A DNA stretch of 5,491 bases. Source: an uncultured Oscillospiraceae bacterium. GTDB lineage: Bacteria > Bacillota > Clostridia > Oscillospirales > Oscillospiraceae. Each line of letters opens with the position of its first letter. The first letter of the stretch is position 1. The position numbers and the translations under genes were made by a program. Positions 1-5,090 of this stretch are shown here, one piece after another. The stretch covers positions 1 to 5,491 of the forward strand of contig CAAETL010000030.1 in the NCBI GenBank assembly GCA_900758955.1, written 5' to 3'. A model generated the notes under the pieces. It saw nothing but the letters and a program-made list of their open reading frames with translations. It did no database searches and was not told where the DNA came from.

Positions 1-298
1 CGCCTTCATGATCTTCAACCTGCTGTGCGCTCCCTGCTTTGCCGCCATGGGCGCCATCCGCCGGGAAATGAACAACGGCAAATGGACTTGGGCCGCCATC
101 GGCTACATGTGCGGCTTCGCCTACTTGGTTTCCCTCATGGTCTACCAGATCGGCGGCTTGATCACCGGCGAAGTGGGCTTCGGCGTCGGCACTGTTGTGG
201 CTGTTGTGATCTTGATAGCAACGCTTTACCTGCTCCTGCGCAAGCCGCGGGAAGCCAGTCCTCTGGTGAAGCATTCCTCTGTGGCCGTCACAAAGTAA
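1..298 (+). CDS. feoB: Ferrous iron transport protein B, C-terminal fragment
   Basis: This is the last 98 or so residues of FeoB, the GTP-driven inner-membrane Fe(II) transporter; the start lies outside the window. The visible part opens with AFMIFNLLCAPCFAAMGAIR, which matches the conserved cysteine-containing gate segment of the FeoB membrane domain. A charged stretch (RREMNNGKW) follows, then two hydrophobic segments, WAAIGYMCGFAYLVSLMVYQ and about 20 residues from VGFGVG to LYLLL. The short basic tail ends at TAA 296-298. The G domain and most membrane helices are upstream and unseen. The next gene starts 31 bases downstream on the same strand and encodes a known FeoB companion, which supports the call and a shared transcript. 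No truncation or frameshift is visible in this part. Confidence 0.95.
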   Translation, partial: AFMIFNLLCAPCFAAMGAIRREMNNGKWTWAAIGYMCGFAYLVSLMVYQIGGLITGEVGFGVGTVVAVVILIATLYLLLRKPREASPLVKHSSVAVTK

Positions 299-329
299 CT
301 TTCACCTCTTTTAAAAAGGAGATCGTATA

Positions 330-488
330 ATGAATCTTCCCACTATCATCGGGGCGTTGATTGTTCTGGCCATCGTGGTTGCCATCATAGCCCGGGGCGT
401 CTATAATCGCAGACACAATCGGAGCAGCTGTGGCTGCGGCTGCTCCGATTGTCCCTCCAACGGCATGTGCCATCCCAAAACCAAATAA
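330..488 (+). CDS. FeoB-associated Cys-rich membrane protein
   Basis: This 52-residue protein begins with a membrane helix (about residues 5-21, TIIGALIVLAIVVAIIA). A basic turn follows (RGVYNRRHNR), then a cysteine-rich tail SSCGCGCSDCPSNGMCH with Cys at 34, 36, 38, 41 and 47 and His48. This layout is that of the FeoB-associated family (Pfam FeoB_associated), small proteins found right after feoB in Firmicutes and some other bacteria. Their role is unproven; metal binding or FeoB assembly is the usual inference. The start is set by AAAAAGGAGAT at 313-323, seven bases before the ATG. The gene is too short for many gene callers. Its cysteine codons sit in a perfect 14-bp inverted repeat, listed separately. 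Confidence 0.93.
   Translation: MNLPTIIGALIVLAIVVAIIARGVYNRRHNRSSCGCGCSDCPSNGMCHPKTK
415..452 (+). promoter_or_regulatory. Perfect 14-bp hairpin inside the FeoB-associated gene
   Basis: Bases 415-428 (ACAATCGGAGCAGC) and 439-452 (GCTGCTCCGATTGT) are exact reverse complements around a 10-base loop. The repeat covers codons 29-41, including four of the five cysteine codons. No T-run follows (bases 453-459 are CCCTCCA), so it is not a standard terminator. It could slow RNases, pause ribosomes, or be a by-product of codon use for the Cys/Gly/Ser motif. The pairing is seen directly; any function is inference. Confidence 0.6.
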
Positions 489-506
489 ACGGTTGCATTT
501 CAACCT

Positions 507-536
507 AGGAGAGGATGGCGCTGTCCGTCCTCTCCT
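507..536 (+). promoter_or_regulatory. Hairpin between the FeoB-associated gene and the DtxR-like gene
   Basis: AGGAGAGGA at 507-515 pairs exactly with TCCTCTCCT at 528-536. The stem continues through T516-G527, G517-C526 and G518-C525 to a 6-base loop (CGCTGT). The following bases are CCCCACAG, so there is no U-tract and it is at best an inefficient terminator. The left arm is purine-rich and resembles a ribosome binding site, but no start codon follows it at a usable distance. It ends 11 bases before the GGAG that serves the next gene. An mRNA processing or attenuation role is plausible, not shown. Confidence 0.6.
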
Positions 537-557
537 CCCCACAGAATGGAGATTGCT

Positions 558-914
558 ATGGCGTTAAACGACACCCACATTCGTTACTTACTCACCATCT
601 ATCGGCTTTCCCAAAACAATCAGGCGGTCTTATCCAAAGACATAGCAAACTGTCTTTCCGTACAGCGCCCCTCTGTGGCGCAAATGCTGACCGTCCTGAT
701 GGACAAAGGGCTCGTTCTCAAGGAACGATACGGGAAGGTGTCCCTCACCGATCGGGGGTATTTTACGGCAAGGCAGCTGGCAGGACAGGCGCAGGTTCTT
801 TCGGAATTGATGCAGAGCCGCCTATCCCTGCCTGAATTGGATGCCTGGCGGGCGGCCTGCGCCGCCGTCTGTTCACTTCGACGGGAGCAGACCTTTTCCA
901 TCCGATTTGCATAA
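558..914 (+). CDS. Short DtxR/MntR-like winged-helix regulator
   Basis: This 118-residue protein has a winged helix-turn-helix at about residues 7-67. IRYLLTIYRL is helix 1, LSKDIANCLSVQRPSVAQML is the HTH with its recognition helix near 36-48, and KERYGKVSLTDRGYFTARQL is the wing and following helix. The spacing matches the N-terminal domain of DtxR/MntR metal-dependent repressors, and the place behind feoB fits iron-linked control. By eye alignment to Bacillus MntR, the ligands Asp8, Glu11, His77 and Glu102 are replaced (Arg9, Leu12, Ala78, Val104). Cys101 falls where DtxR has Cys102 and Cys105 where it has His106. The protein stops soon after, without the C-terminal SH3-like domain; MntR is about 140 residues. 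I chose ATG 558 because GGAG at 548-551 lies six bases upstream; ATG 546 has no such site. Metal dependence is uncertain. Confidence 0.82.
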   Translation: MALNDTHIRYLLTIYRLSQNNQAVLSKDIANCLSVQRPSVAQMLTVLMDKGLVLKERYGKVSLTDRGYFTARQLAGQAQVLSELMQSRLSLPELDAWRAACAAVCSLRREQTFSIRFA

Positions 915-1349
915 GAACGAGTAATATTTTCCCTTGGTAATAACACGGGAACCCGCACCCAGGATCGCGATCCTAGGTGCGGGTTCCTTCTTCATCATAC
1001 ACGCGCCATCCACTCTATACCAAGGTTTCATGACGCAGAAGTGTCCTCTTGTTACCATCGCATGGGGCGCGGTGCCATCTGCAATTTCCACGCCCTTTTC
1101 CGGAAACCGGACTCCATCTAAAGAGTCCGGATCTCCGGAGCACCAGATGTATTCCGCCTCCCAACCGGAAGCGTTCAGCCGTTCACCGACTCGTTTCATT
1201 AAGGAAGATTTCCCGCAGCCGGGTCCGCCCTTTAACACGTAGCAGACGCCGGAGGCGCTCTCCTCCATCCATCCTTCGTACAGGGAATGAAATCCCCCTC
1301 CGGAATTTGCTCCCAGAAAATACCCAATACTTGCATCCTTTTGGACCAT
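873..1349 (-). pseudogene. 3'-truncated P-loop ATPase (PRK06851-like)
   Basis: The frame starts at ATG 1349 with GGAGGGG at 1358-1364 upstream and reads 158 codons. Residues 7-97 look like the N-terminal part of a clostridial ATPase family (PRK06851 type, normally about 360-380 residues). The motifs are YFLGANSGGGFHSLYEGW, the Walker A P-loop GGPGCGKSS (41-49), a CSGDPDSLDGV segment (70-80) and IADGTAPH (89-96). Homology stops at about base 1058. The remaining 60 or so codons match nothing I know, cross the feo terminator and overlap the end of the DtxR-like gene by 42 bases. The simplest reading is a deletion or rearrangement that removed about three quarters of the gene and joined its 5' part to the feo operon end. 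The family's cellular role is not established. A short functional protein is possible but unlikely. Confidence 0.75.
948..987 (+). terminator. Intrinsic terminator of the feo operon
   Basis: Bases 948-959 (GGAACCCGCACC) pair exactly with 976-987 (GGTGCGGGTTCC). After one C-A mismatch (960/975), five more pairs (961-965 with 970-974) close a CGCG loop. The right arm runs into a pyrimidine-rich tract (TTCCTTCTTCATC). It sits 33 bases after the regulator stop codon, so it most likely ends the feo transcript. On the - strand the truncated ATPase frame runs straight through this hairpin, which supports that frame's tail being unselected. Confidence 0.85.
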
Positions 1350-1458
1350 TTCAGAATCCCCTCCGTCCGAATCATTCTATCCACAGTCTATGAATAGAGG
1401 ACGCTGTGGGTACGTAGTTTTTCCAGAATTCTCTGTACAAAAGCGTACCGGAAACCTT

Positions 1459-1734
1459 TTACAGCCAGTCGTCAATCACTTCGCGCAGGGTACAAGGGGT
1501 TACGGTATTGCGGCGCAGGCACTCTCCAAGTGCCATCGCTTGGGAAGCAAAAGGGGTAATGTCCAAGATGCGAGCAGTCTCTCCCGTCTGTTTCATCGTA
1601 ACCTGAACGCCATAGTGTTCACAAATGGGGTCCTCTTCCACTTCCCTCACAATCAGGGAGTACTCACAGGTATATTCTCCTCCGTCTTCCGCACGCTCCG
1701 TATTGGTGCCAATCCATACCTCACGAATCTTCAC
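1459..1734 (-). CDS. Small DUF6514-like protein
   Basis: This predicted soluble protein has 91 residues. It starts VKIREVWIGT and has a central EYTCEYSLIVREVEEDPICE stretch, then HYGVQVTMKQTGETARILDI and a C-terminal LREVIDDWL. The pattern of a strand-rich core with YGV, followed by 'TP.TLREVI.DWL' at the end, matches my memory of DUF6514, a family of unknown function common in Clostridia. I cannot confirm it without a profile search. There is no signal peptide or membrane helix. I chose GTG 1734 because homology appears to begin there and GGAGG lies 13 bases upstream, which is rather far. The frame stays open up to 1944, but that extra part is AT-rich and overlaps a candidate promoter. The truncated ATPase gene follows 109 bases downstream on the same strand. 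Confidence 0.68.
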   Translation of the reverse strand: MKIREVWIGTNTERAEDGGEYTCEYSLIVREVEEDPICEHYGVQVTMKQTGETARILDITPFASQAMALGECLRRNTVTPCTLREVIDDWL

Positions 1735-1777
1735 GCTTTTCTCACTTCCTCCTTCCTCTGCCTCTAACTGATTTCCT

Positions 1778-1806
1778 ATTTTAGCCGAAATATCTAATGC
1801 TGGAAA
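1778..1806 (-). promoter_or_regulatory. Candidate SigA-type promoter of the DUF6514-like gene
   Basis: On the - strand, TTTCCA (1806-1801) and TAAAAT (1783-1778) are separated by 17 bases. They match the -35 and -10 consensus at 4/6 and 5/6 positions. The predicted transcript would start near 1771, leaving a leader of about 37 bases with GGAGG before GTG 1734. The -35 overlaps an inverted repeat, GGAAAG-GT-CTTTCC (1802-1815), which could be an operator. This rests on sequence match only. Confidence 0.42.
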
Positions 1807-1825
1807 GGTCTTTCCCTCAAGGAAA

Positions 1826-1832
1826 TTCGACA
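1826..1832 (-). promoter_or_regulatory. Spo0A-box-like heptamer, proximal
   Basis: On the - strand this reads TGTCGAA, an exact match to the Spo0A box TGNCGAA. It lies 20 bases upstream of the candidate -35 of the DUF6514-like gene, a normal place for an activator site. Six fixed positions occur by chance a few times in a window this long, so this is only suggestive. Confidence 0.3.
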
Positions 1833-1909
1833 GCTTTTGACTTTTGTTCACAAAATTAATCCATATTTTGCTGTTCGCAACATTTCTGTCTGCTTTCACG
1901 CGTGAGTCT

Positions 1910-1916
1910 TGTCGAA
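1910..1916 (+). promoter_or_regulatory. Spo0A-box-like heptamer, distal
   Basis: A second exact TGTCGAA, on the + strand, 77 bases from the first and in inverted orientation. It is 68 bases upstream of the -35 of the foldase gene. It carries the same caveat of chance occurrence as the first. Confidence 0.25.
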
Positions 1917-1983
1917 TCCTGTCATGCTTTTCCGCTAAACGCACAAAAGTTTTCCACAGGCTCCGACCCTTTTATTTTTATGC

Positions 1984-2012
1984 TTGCAAAAGCGTGAGGG
2001 ATTCTGTATAAT
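1984..2012 (+). promoter_or_regulatory. SigA-type promoter of the foldase gene
   Basis: TTGCAA (1984-1989) and a perfect TATAAT (2007-2012) are separated by 17 bases, and a T-rich stretch (TTTTATTTTTA, about 1970-1980) lies just upstream as a possible UP element. Transcription would start near 2019, giving a leader of about 64 bases. Its position rules out the longer reading of the foldase that would begin at TTG 1984. Confidence 0.75.
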
Positions 2013-2082
2013 ATTTTGGTGTTTACTACTGACAAATAGCGGCAAACTGATAGACGCAAGAAAAACAAGGAGGCTGAACACT

Positions 2083-3867
2083 ATGAGCGGATCCAAAGGA
2101 TCGCACTCCAAAGACCACCCGAATCGCACGAAGCAATATGTGGTGGCGGGGGTTATTATTGTAATCCTGGTCGCGGCCCTGCTGATCTGGAATTCCGACA
2201 TCTTCCAGAAACGCGCCACCGCCGCCGTTGTGGGCGACAAAAAGATTTCCGTAGCTGAGATGGATTACTACTACCAGAACGTGGCGAATACTTTCATCAA
2301 CAATGCCTATACCTACTCCCAGTACGGAGTGGATACTGGCTATGATATCTCTCTCCAACCGGATGAGCAGTATTATAGCAAAGACTCTCAAACCACTTAT
2401 GCCCAATACTTCATGGATACCGCGCTAGACGAGCTCCAGCGGGTAACTCTCTTGACAGATCAGGCTGAGCAAGCCGACTATACCCTCTCTGACGAGGGCA
2501 AAGCGCAAGTAGACGCCACCTTGAATCAGCTCACGATGTACAGCGTTCAGAGCGGATACAGTAAAGATGCCTATCTGCGTCAGCTTTACGGTGAGCACAT
2601 CTCCCTGAAGCTGTACACGCAGTTGTTAGAAAAAACCGTTCTCGCGGATGAGTTTGCTGCATGGAAAGCGGACCAGTTTACGTACACGGATGAAGATCTC
2701 TCCAAGTACTATGATGAGCACAAGGACGATTTGGACACATACGACTATCGTTACTGCTACGTCTATAGCGATACGGATTCCTCCGGCAATGAAGAGGGCG
2801 ACGATGCGGAGCCCACAGAGGAGGAAACCGCCGCAGCTCTGGCCGAGGCGGAGCGAAAAGCCAACCAGATGGCAAGCCGTATCCGCAGTGGAGAAGCTTT
2901 CAATACCGTCGCCCAAGACTATACCAAAGAAGATATTGCCGCAAAATATGCCGAGAATGCCGACTATGCCCACTCTGCCGATACTCTAGGTTCCGCGCTC
3001 TCCTCCACCTTCGCCACTTGGCTCAAGGAAAGTGCCCGCACCGCCGGTGAAGTCACTGTTTTGGAATCCGATAACGGATATGTCGTGGTACAGTTCCTGG
3101 GCCGTTCCCAGCGAAACGACATTTATGAGACGGTAGACCTGCGCAGCATTTTGGTAAACGCCGAGACCACCCCGACTGAAGTAGAATCCGGCAATAAAGA
3201 TGAGGTCACCGGACAGCCCATCATGGAAACCGTAGATCGGGCTACGGAAGAGCAATTGGCCACCGCAAAAGCCAAGGCGGAGGACCTGCTGGCTCAGTTT
3301 AAGGCCGGGGAAACCACCGCGGAAGCGTTTGGCAACTTAGCGAAGGAAAACAGCAACGATGACGATACCAAGGCTGACGGCGGCGTGTTGGCCGGCGTCT
3401 CCCGCTCCGATCTCTCCTCTGCCGCCAGCAGTTGGGCTTTCGCAGCAGGTTTGGAAGTGGGCTCCACTACTATAGTGGAAGTAACAGACCAGGAAGGAAA
3501 CGTCACCGGGTATCAAATTCTCCTCTTAGAGGGCGTGGGTATGCCGCAATGGAAGTTTTCCGCCAAGGCCGCGCTTTCCTCCGCCGATTACGACGAGTGG
3601 TACAATCCTCTAAAAGATCAATACAAACCAAAATATGTTGGAACACCTCTGGAAGATAAGGTAGCTTCCGCCCAAAATCAGGAGAATCAGGACGACGGCA
3701 CGGAGCCTACCGATGAAAACAATGAGAATACGGAATCTCAGGACGGAAATAACGATTCCAATACCCCATCCGATGAGAACGGCGGTCAGGATGAAAACGG
3801 CGGAGACGCCAATTCCCCACAAGACGCCGGGAACAACGAAGACAACAATGGTACTGCGGGCGAATAA
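2083..3867 (+). CDS. Membrane-anchored SurA/PrsA-like peptidylprolyl isomerase-type foldase
   Basis: The protein has 594 residues and probably helps fold secreted proteins on the outer face of the membrane. A short basic N-terminus (1-18) precedes one membrane helix (19-36, YVVAGVIIVILVAALLIW) with no lipobox, so it is a signal anchor, unlike lipoprotein PrsA. A SurA-N-like helical region follows (about 47-220, AAVVGDKKISVAEMDYYY onward). Two parvulin-like domains come next, about 220-342 and 350-490. The second has RSILV (354-358), a long helix, FGNLAKENS, DGGVLAG (432-438) and GYQILLLEG (476-484). The two usual parvulin histidines are absent in both: Tyr224 and Val334 in the first, Ser355 and Gln478 in the second. 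Chaperone rather than isomerase activity is therefore likely. Residues 531-594 are a disordered acidic tail (19 Asp/Glu, 15 Asn, no Lys/Arg). AAGGAGG at 2067-2073, nine bases before ATG 2083, fixes the start. Confidence 0.85.
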   Translation: MSGSKGSHSKDHPNRTKQYVVAGVIIVILVAALLIWNSDIFQKRATAAVVGDKKISVAEMDYYYQNVANTFINNAYTYSQYGVDTGYDISLQPDEQYYSKDSQTTYAQYFMDTALDELQRVTLLTDQAEQADYTLSDEGKAQVDATLNQLTMYSVQSGYSKDAYLRQLYGEHISLKLYTQLLEKTVLADEFAAWKADQFTYTDEDLSKYYDEHKDDLDTYDYRYCYVYSDTDSSGNEEGDDAEPTEEETAAALAEAERKANQMASRIRSGEAFNTVAQDYTKEDIAAKYAENADYAHSADTLGSALSSTFATWLKESARTAGEVTVLESDNGYVVVQFLGRSQRNDIYETVDLRSILVNAETTPTEVESGNKDEVTGQPIMETVDRATEEQLATAKAKAEDLLAQFKAGETTAEAFGNLAKENSNDDDTKADGGVLAGVSRSDLSSAASSWAFAAGLEVGSTTIVEVTDQEGNVTGYQILLLEGVGMPQWKFSAKAALSSADYDEWYNPLKDQYKPKYVGTPLEDKVASAQNQENQDDGTEPTDENNENTESQDGNNDSNTPSDENGGQDENGGDANSPQDAGNNEDNNGTAGE

Positions 3868-3878
3868 GAACTGAAAAC

Positions 3879-3906
3879 CAGCCCCCGGGGAATTCCCCGG
3901 GGGCTG
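3879..3906. terminator. 28-base perfect palindrome after the foldase gene
   Basis: Each strand reads the same over 28 bases, centred on GGGGAATTCCCC, giving a GC-rich hairpin 11 bases after the foldase stop. On the + strand it is followed by CCCTATTCC, which is a poor U-tract. On the - strand it is followed by GGTTTTCAG, a slightly better one. It probably stops or protects the foldase transcript, possibly in both directions. It ends 25 bases before the tcdA start, so tcdA may be partly expressed by readthrough. No separate tcdA promoter is visible in the gap. Confidence 0.7.
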
Positions 3907-3931
3907 CCCTATTCCGCAGAAAGGAACGTGC

Positions 3932-4663
3932 ATGAATCAACAATTTTTACGTATGGAAATGCTGCTGGGAACAGAAAGCATGGCCGCATTGGGACGCGCT
4001 CACGTCGCGGTCTTTGGGGTTGGCGGCGTAGGCAGTTGGTGCGCTGAGGCCCTGGCAAGGGCCGGGGTGGGGCAGATCACCCTGGTAGATCACGACACCG
4101 TGGGGATTACCAATTTGAATCGGCAAATCGAAGCGCTCCATTCCACGCTGGATCAGCCCAAGTGTACGGCGATGTCCCATCGCATTCTGGATATCAACCC
4201 CAACTGTCGGGTCACACCGATGGAAGCCAAGTATACTCCTGAACGCCGAGAGCTCTTTTTTGCCTGTCAATATGACTATATCGTAGACGCGATTGATTTG
4301 GTCTCCTGCAAGCTGGATCTCATTCAGACGGCGATCGCACGCGATATTCCCATCATCTCCGCTCTTGGCACCGGCAACAAACTGGACCCAACCCAGTTCC
4401 AGGTGGCCGATCTGGCGCGAACCCACGGCTGTCCCCTGGCGCGTATTGTGCGGAAAGAACTGGGCAAACGGGGTATTCGGCATCATAAAGTGGTCTTCTC
4501 CCCGGAACTGCCCCAAACTACCGATCAAAAAGAAACACCTCCACCGGGACGACGGAGCGTTCCCGCCAGCGTTCCCTGGGTGCCTCCTGTGGCGGGTTTT
4601 CTCTTAGCCGGCGAGGTAGTCAAGGACCTGACCCGTGATTTCTATCCATGGCCTGAGGCTTGA
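3932..4663 (+). CDS. tcdA: tRNA threonylcarbamoyladenosine dehydratase (TcdA/CsdL, ThiF/MoeB family)
   Basis: This 243-residue E1-like enzyme uses ATP to cyclise t6A at position 37 of ANN-decoding tRNAs to ct6A in the cytoplasm. The Rossmann nucleotide-binding loop is VFGVGGVGSWCAEALARAGV (27-46), followed by the acidic strand end LVDHDTV (51-57) and the family signature NLNRQ (61-65). VDAID (118-122) and SALGTGNKLDPT (143-154) match the adenylation core. The PVAGFLLAGEVVKDL segment near the C-terminus is typical of TcdA and separates it from ThiF and MoeB, as does the absence of the zinc CxxC pairs. AAGGAA at 3921-3926 lies five bases before the ATG. Length is close to the family's usual 240-270. 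It is not obviously linked in function to its neighbours. Confidence 0.93.
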   Translation: MNQQFLRMEMLLGTESMAALGRAHVAVFGVGGVGSWCAEALARAGVGQITLVDHDTVGITNLNRQIEALHSTLDQPKCTAMSHRILDINPNCRVTPMEAKYTPERRELFFACQYDYIVDAIDLVSCKLDLIQTAIARDIPIISALGTGNKLDPTQFQVADLARTHGCPLARIVRKELGKRGIRHHKVVFSPELPQTTDQKETPPPGRRSVPASVPWVPPVAGFLLAGEVVKDLTRDFYPWPEA

Positions 4664-4670
4664 CACACAT

Positions 4671-4714
4671 AAATTCCCCCATTCCTGGCATGCTAATCCA
4701 GAATGGGGGAATTT
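4671..4714 (+). promoter_or_regulatory. Terminator-like hairpin that buries the TSUP ribosome binding site
   Basis: Bases 4671-4684 (AAATTCCCCCATTC) and 4701-4714 (GAATGGGGGAATTT) are exact reverse complements. With one bulged C (4684), CTGG 4685-4688 can pair with CCAG 4698-4701 instead, leaving a 9-base loop. The hairpin starts seven bases after the tcdA stop and ends in ATTTCGTT, so it may terminate the tcdA transcript. The only ribosome binding site for the next gene, GGGGGA at 4705-4710, lies inside the right arm, eight bases before ATG 4719. Any readthrough mRNA would therefore have this site paired. Confidence 0.8.
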
Positions 4715-4718
4715 CGTT

Positions 4719-5090
4719 ATGTCTGACAAAAAAAAGAAATCTTGGCTCGCCGCGGCGGTGGCAGGCAGCGCTGCGGGACTGGCCAACGGGTTTTTTGGCG
4801 GCGGAGGCGGTATGCTGCTGGTGCCTCTGCTCATCACCCGCTGCGGTCTGCCCCGCCAAAAGGCGTTTGCCACATCGGTGGCGATCATCCTGCCCCTCTG
4901 CGTTCTTTCTGCGGGCATCTACGCTTTCCGAGGAGGCTTGGATGTAATGGCCGCACTGCCCTACCTGGTCGGCGGATTACTTGGCGGGTGGTTGGGGGGA
5001 AAGCTGTTTCGCAACGCCTCCATGGTGTGGCTCCGGAGACTGTTTGCGCTGGTCATTTTCTATGGCGCATGGAGGTCACTCACATGTTAG
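4719..5090 (+). CDS. Half-size TauE/SafE (TSUP) family transporter subunit, first gene
   Basis: This 123-residue membrane protein has about four hydrophobic segments (10-26, 30-42, 50-70 and 76-97, with a last one at 107-118). It carries the glycine-rich TSUP motif GFFGGGGGMLLVPLL (24-38) and QKAFATSVAIILP (47-59). The final LRRLFALVIFYG recurs in the next gene. Full TSUP proteins of about 250 residues have two such halves, so this is one half. Family members export or import sulfite, sulfoacetate or other small anions; the substrate here cannot be read from sequence. I chose ATG 4719 because the protein starts MSDKKKKSWLAAA and GGGGGA lies eight bases upstream. The frame extends upstream to 4635 only through the end of tcdA and the hairpin. 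Confidence 0.88.
   Translation: MSDKKKKSWLAAAVAGSAAGLANGFFGGGGGMLLVPLLITRCGLPRQKAFATSVAIILPLCVLSAGIYAFRGGLDVMAALPYLVGGLLGGWLGGKLFRNASMVWLRRLFALVIFYGAWRSLTC

Larger units (their letters stand above)
1735..2082. other. Divergent intergenic region
   Basis: This 348-base stretch separates the leftward DUF6514-like gene from the rightward foldase gene and is visibly more AT-rich than the flanking coding DNA. It holds a candidate - strand promoter (1778-1806), a strong + strand promoter (1984-2012), two TGTCGAA heptamers (1826-1832 and 1910-1916) and the foldase ribosome binding site (AAGGAGG, 2067-2073). I see no RNA gene or extra small gene with a convincing start. Confidence 0.6.

Noticed and set aside
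288..542. 84-codon open frame on the - strand opposite the FeoB-associated gene
   Set aside because: It is antisense to a clear small gene and across the two hairpins, has no ribosome binding site I can see, and its product resembles no known family.
546..557. Earlier ATG 546 for the DtxR-like gene
   Set aside because: No Shine-Dalgarno sequence precedes it, while the GGAG inside these bases is well placed for ATG 558.
934..1242. 102-codon + strand frame opposite the ATPase remnant
   Set aside because: It is the antisense shadow of the P-loop reading frame and includes the terminator. The match of both strands at APRIAILGAGS is a by-product of the inverted repeat at 948-987.
1377..1409. Inverted repeat CCACAG...CTGTGG with inner TCTA/TAGA
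   Set aside because: The arms are short with a five-base bulge and no U-tract, so it is not a convincing terminator or operator.
1890..1925. Possible SigH promoter (ACAGGATTC followed by GTGAAA on the - strand)
   Set aside because: The -10 half does not fit the consensus at the right spacing.
1735..1944. 70-codon N-terminal extension of the DUF6514-like protein
   Set aside because: It is AT-rich, overlaps the candidate promoter and the Spo0A-like sites, has no ribosome binding site at its ATG and no recognisable homology.
1950..1958. TTTTCCACA, a match to the relaxed DnaA box
   Set aside because: It is a single site with no cluster and no dnaA or other origin genes nearby. A near match at 1377-1385 is too distant to count.
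1984..2082. 33-codon upstream extension of the foldase from TTG 1984
   Set aside because: It begins on the -35 hexamer and runs through the -10. The AAGGAGG before ATG 2083 and the signal-anchor layout support the shorter form.
2626..2973. Hydrophobic - strand frame opposite the foldase
   Set aside because: The Ile/Val/Gly-rich product is what antisense reading of Asp/Asn/Tyr codons gives; it has no start signal and no family match.
3947..4528. 193-codon - strand frame opposite tcdA
   Set aside because: It is long, but antisense to a gene with clear ThiF-family motifs, and its translation has no recognisable domain.
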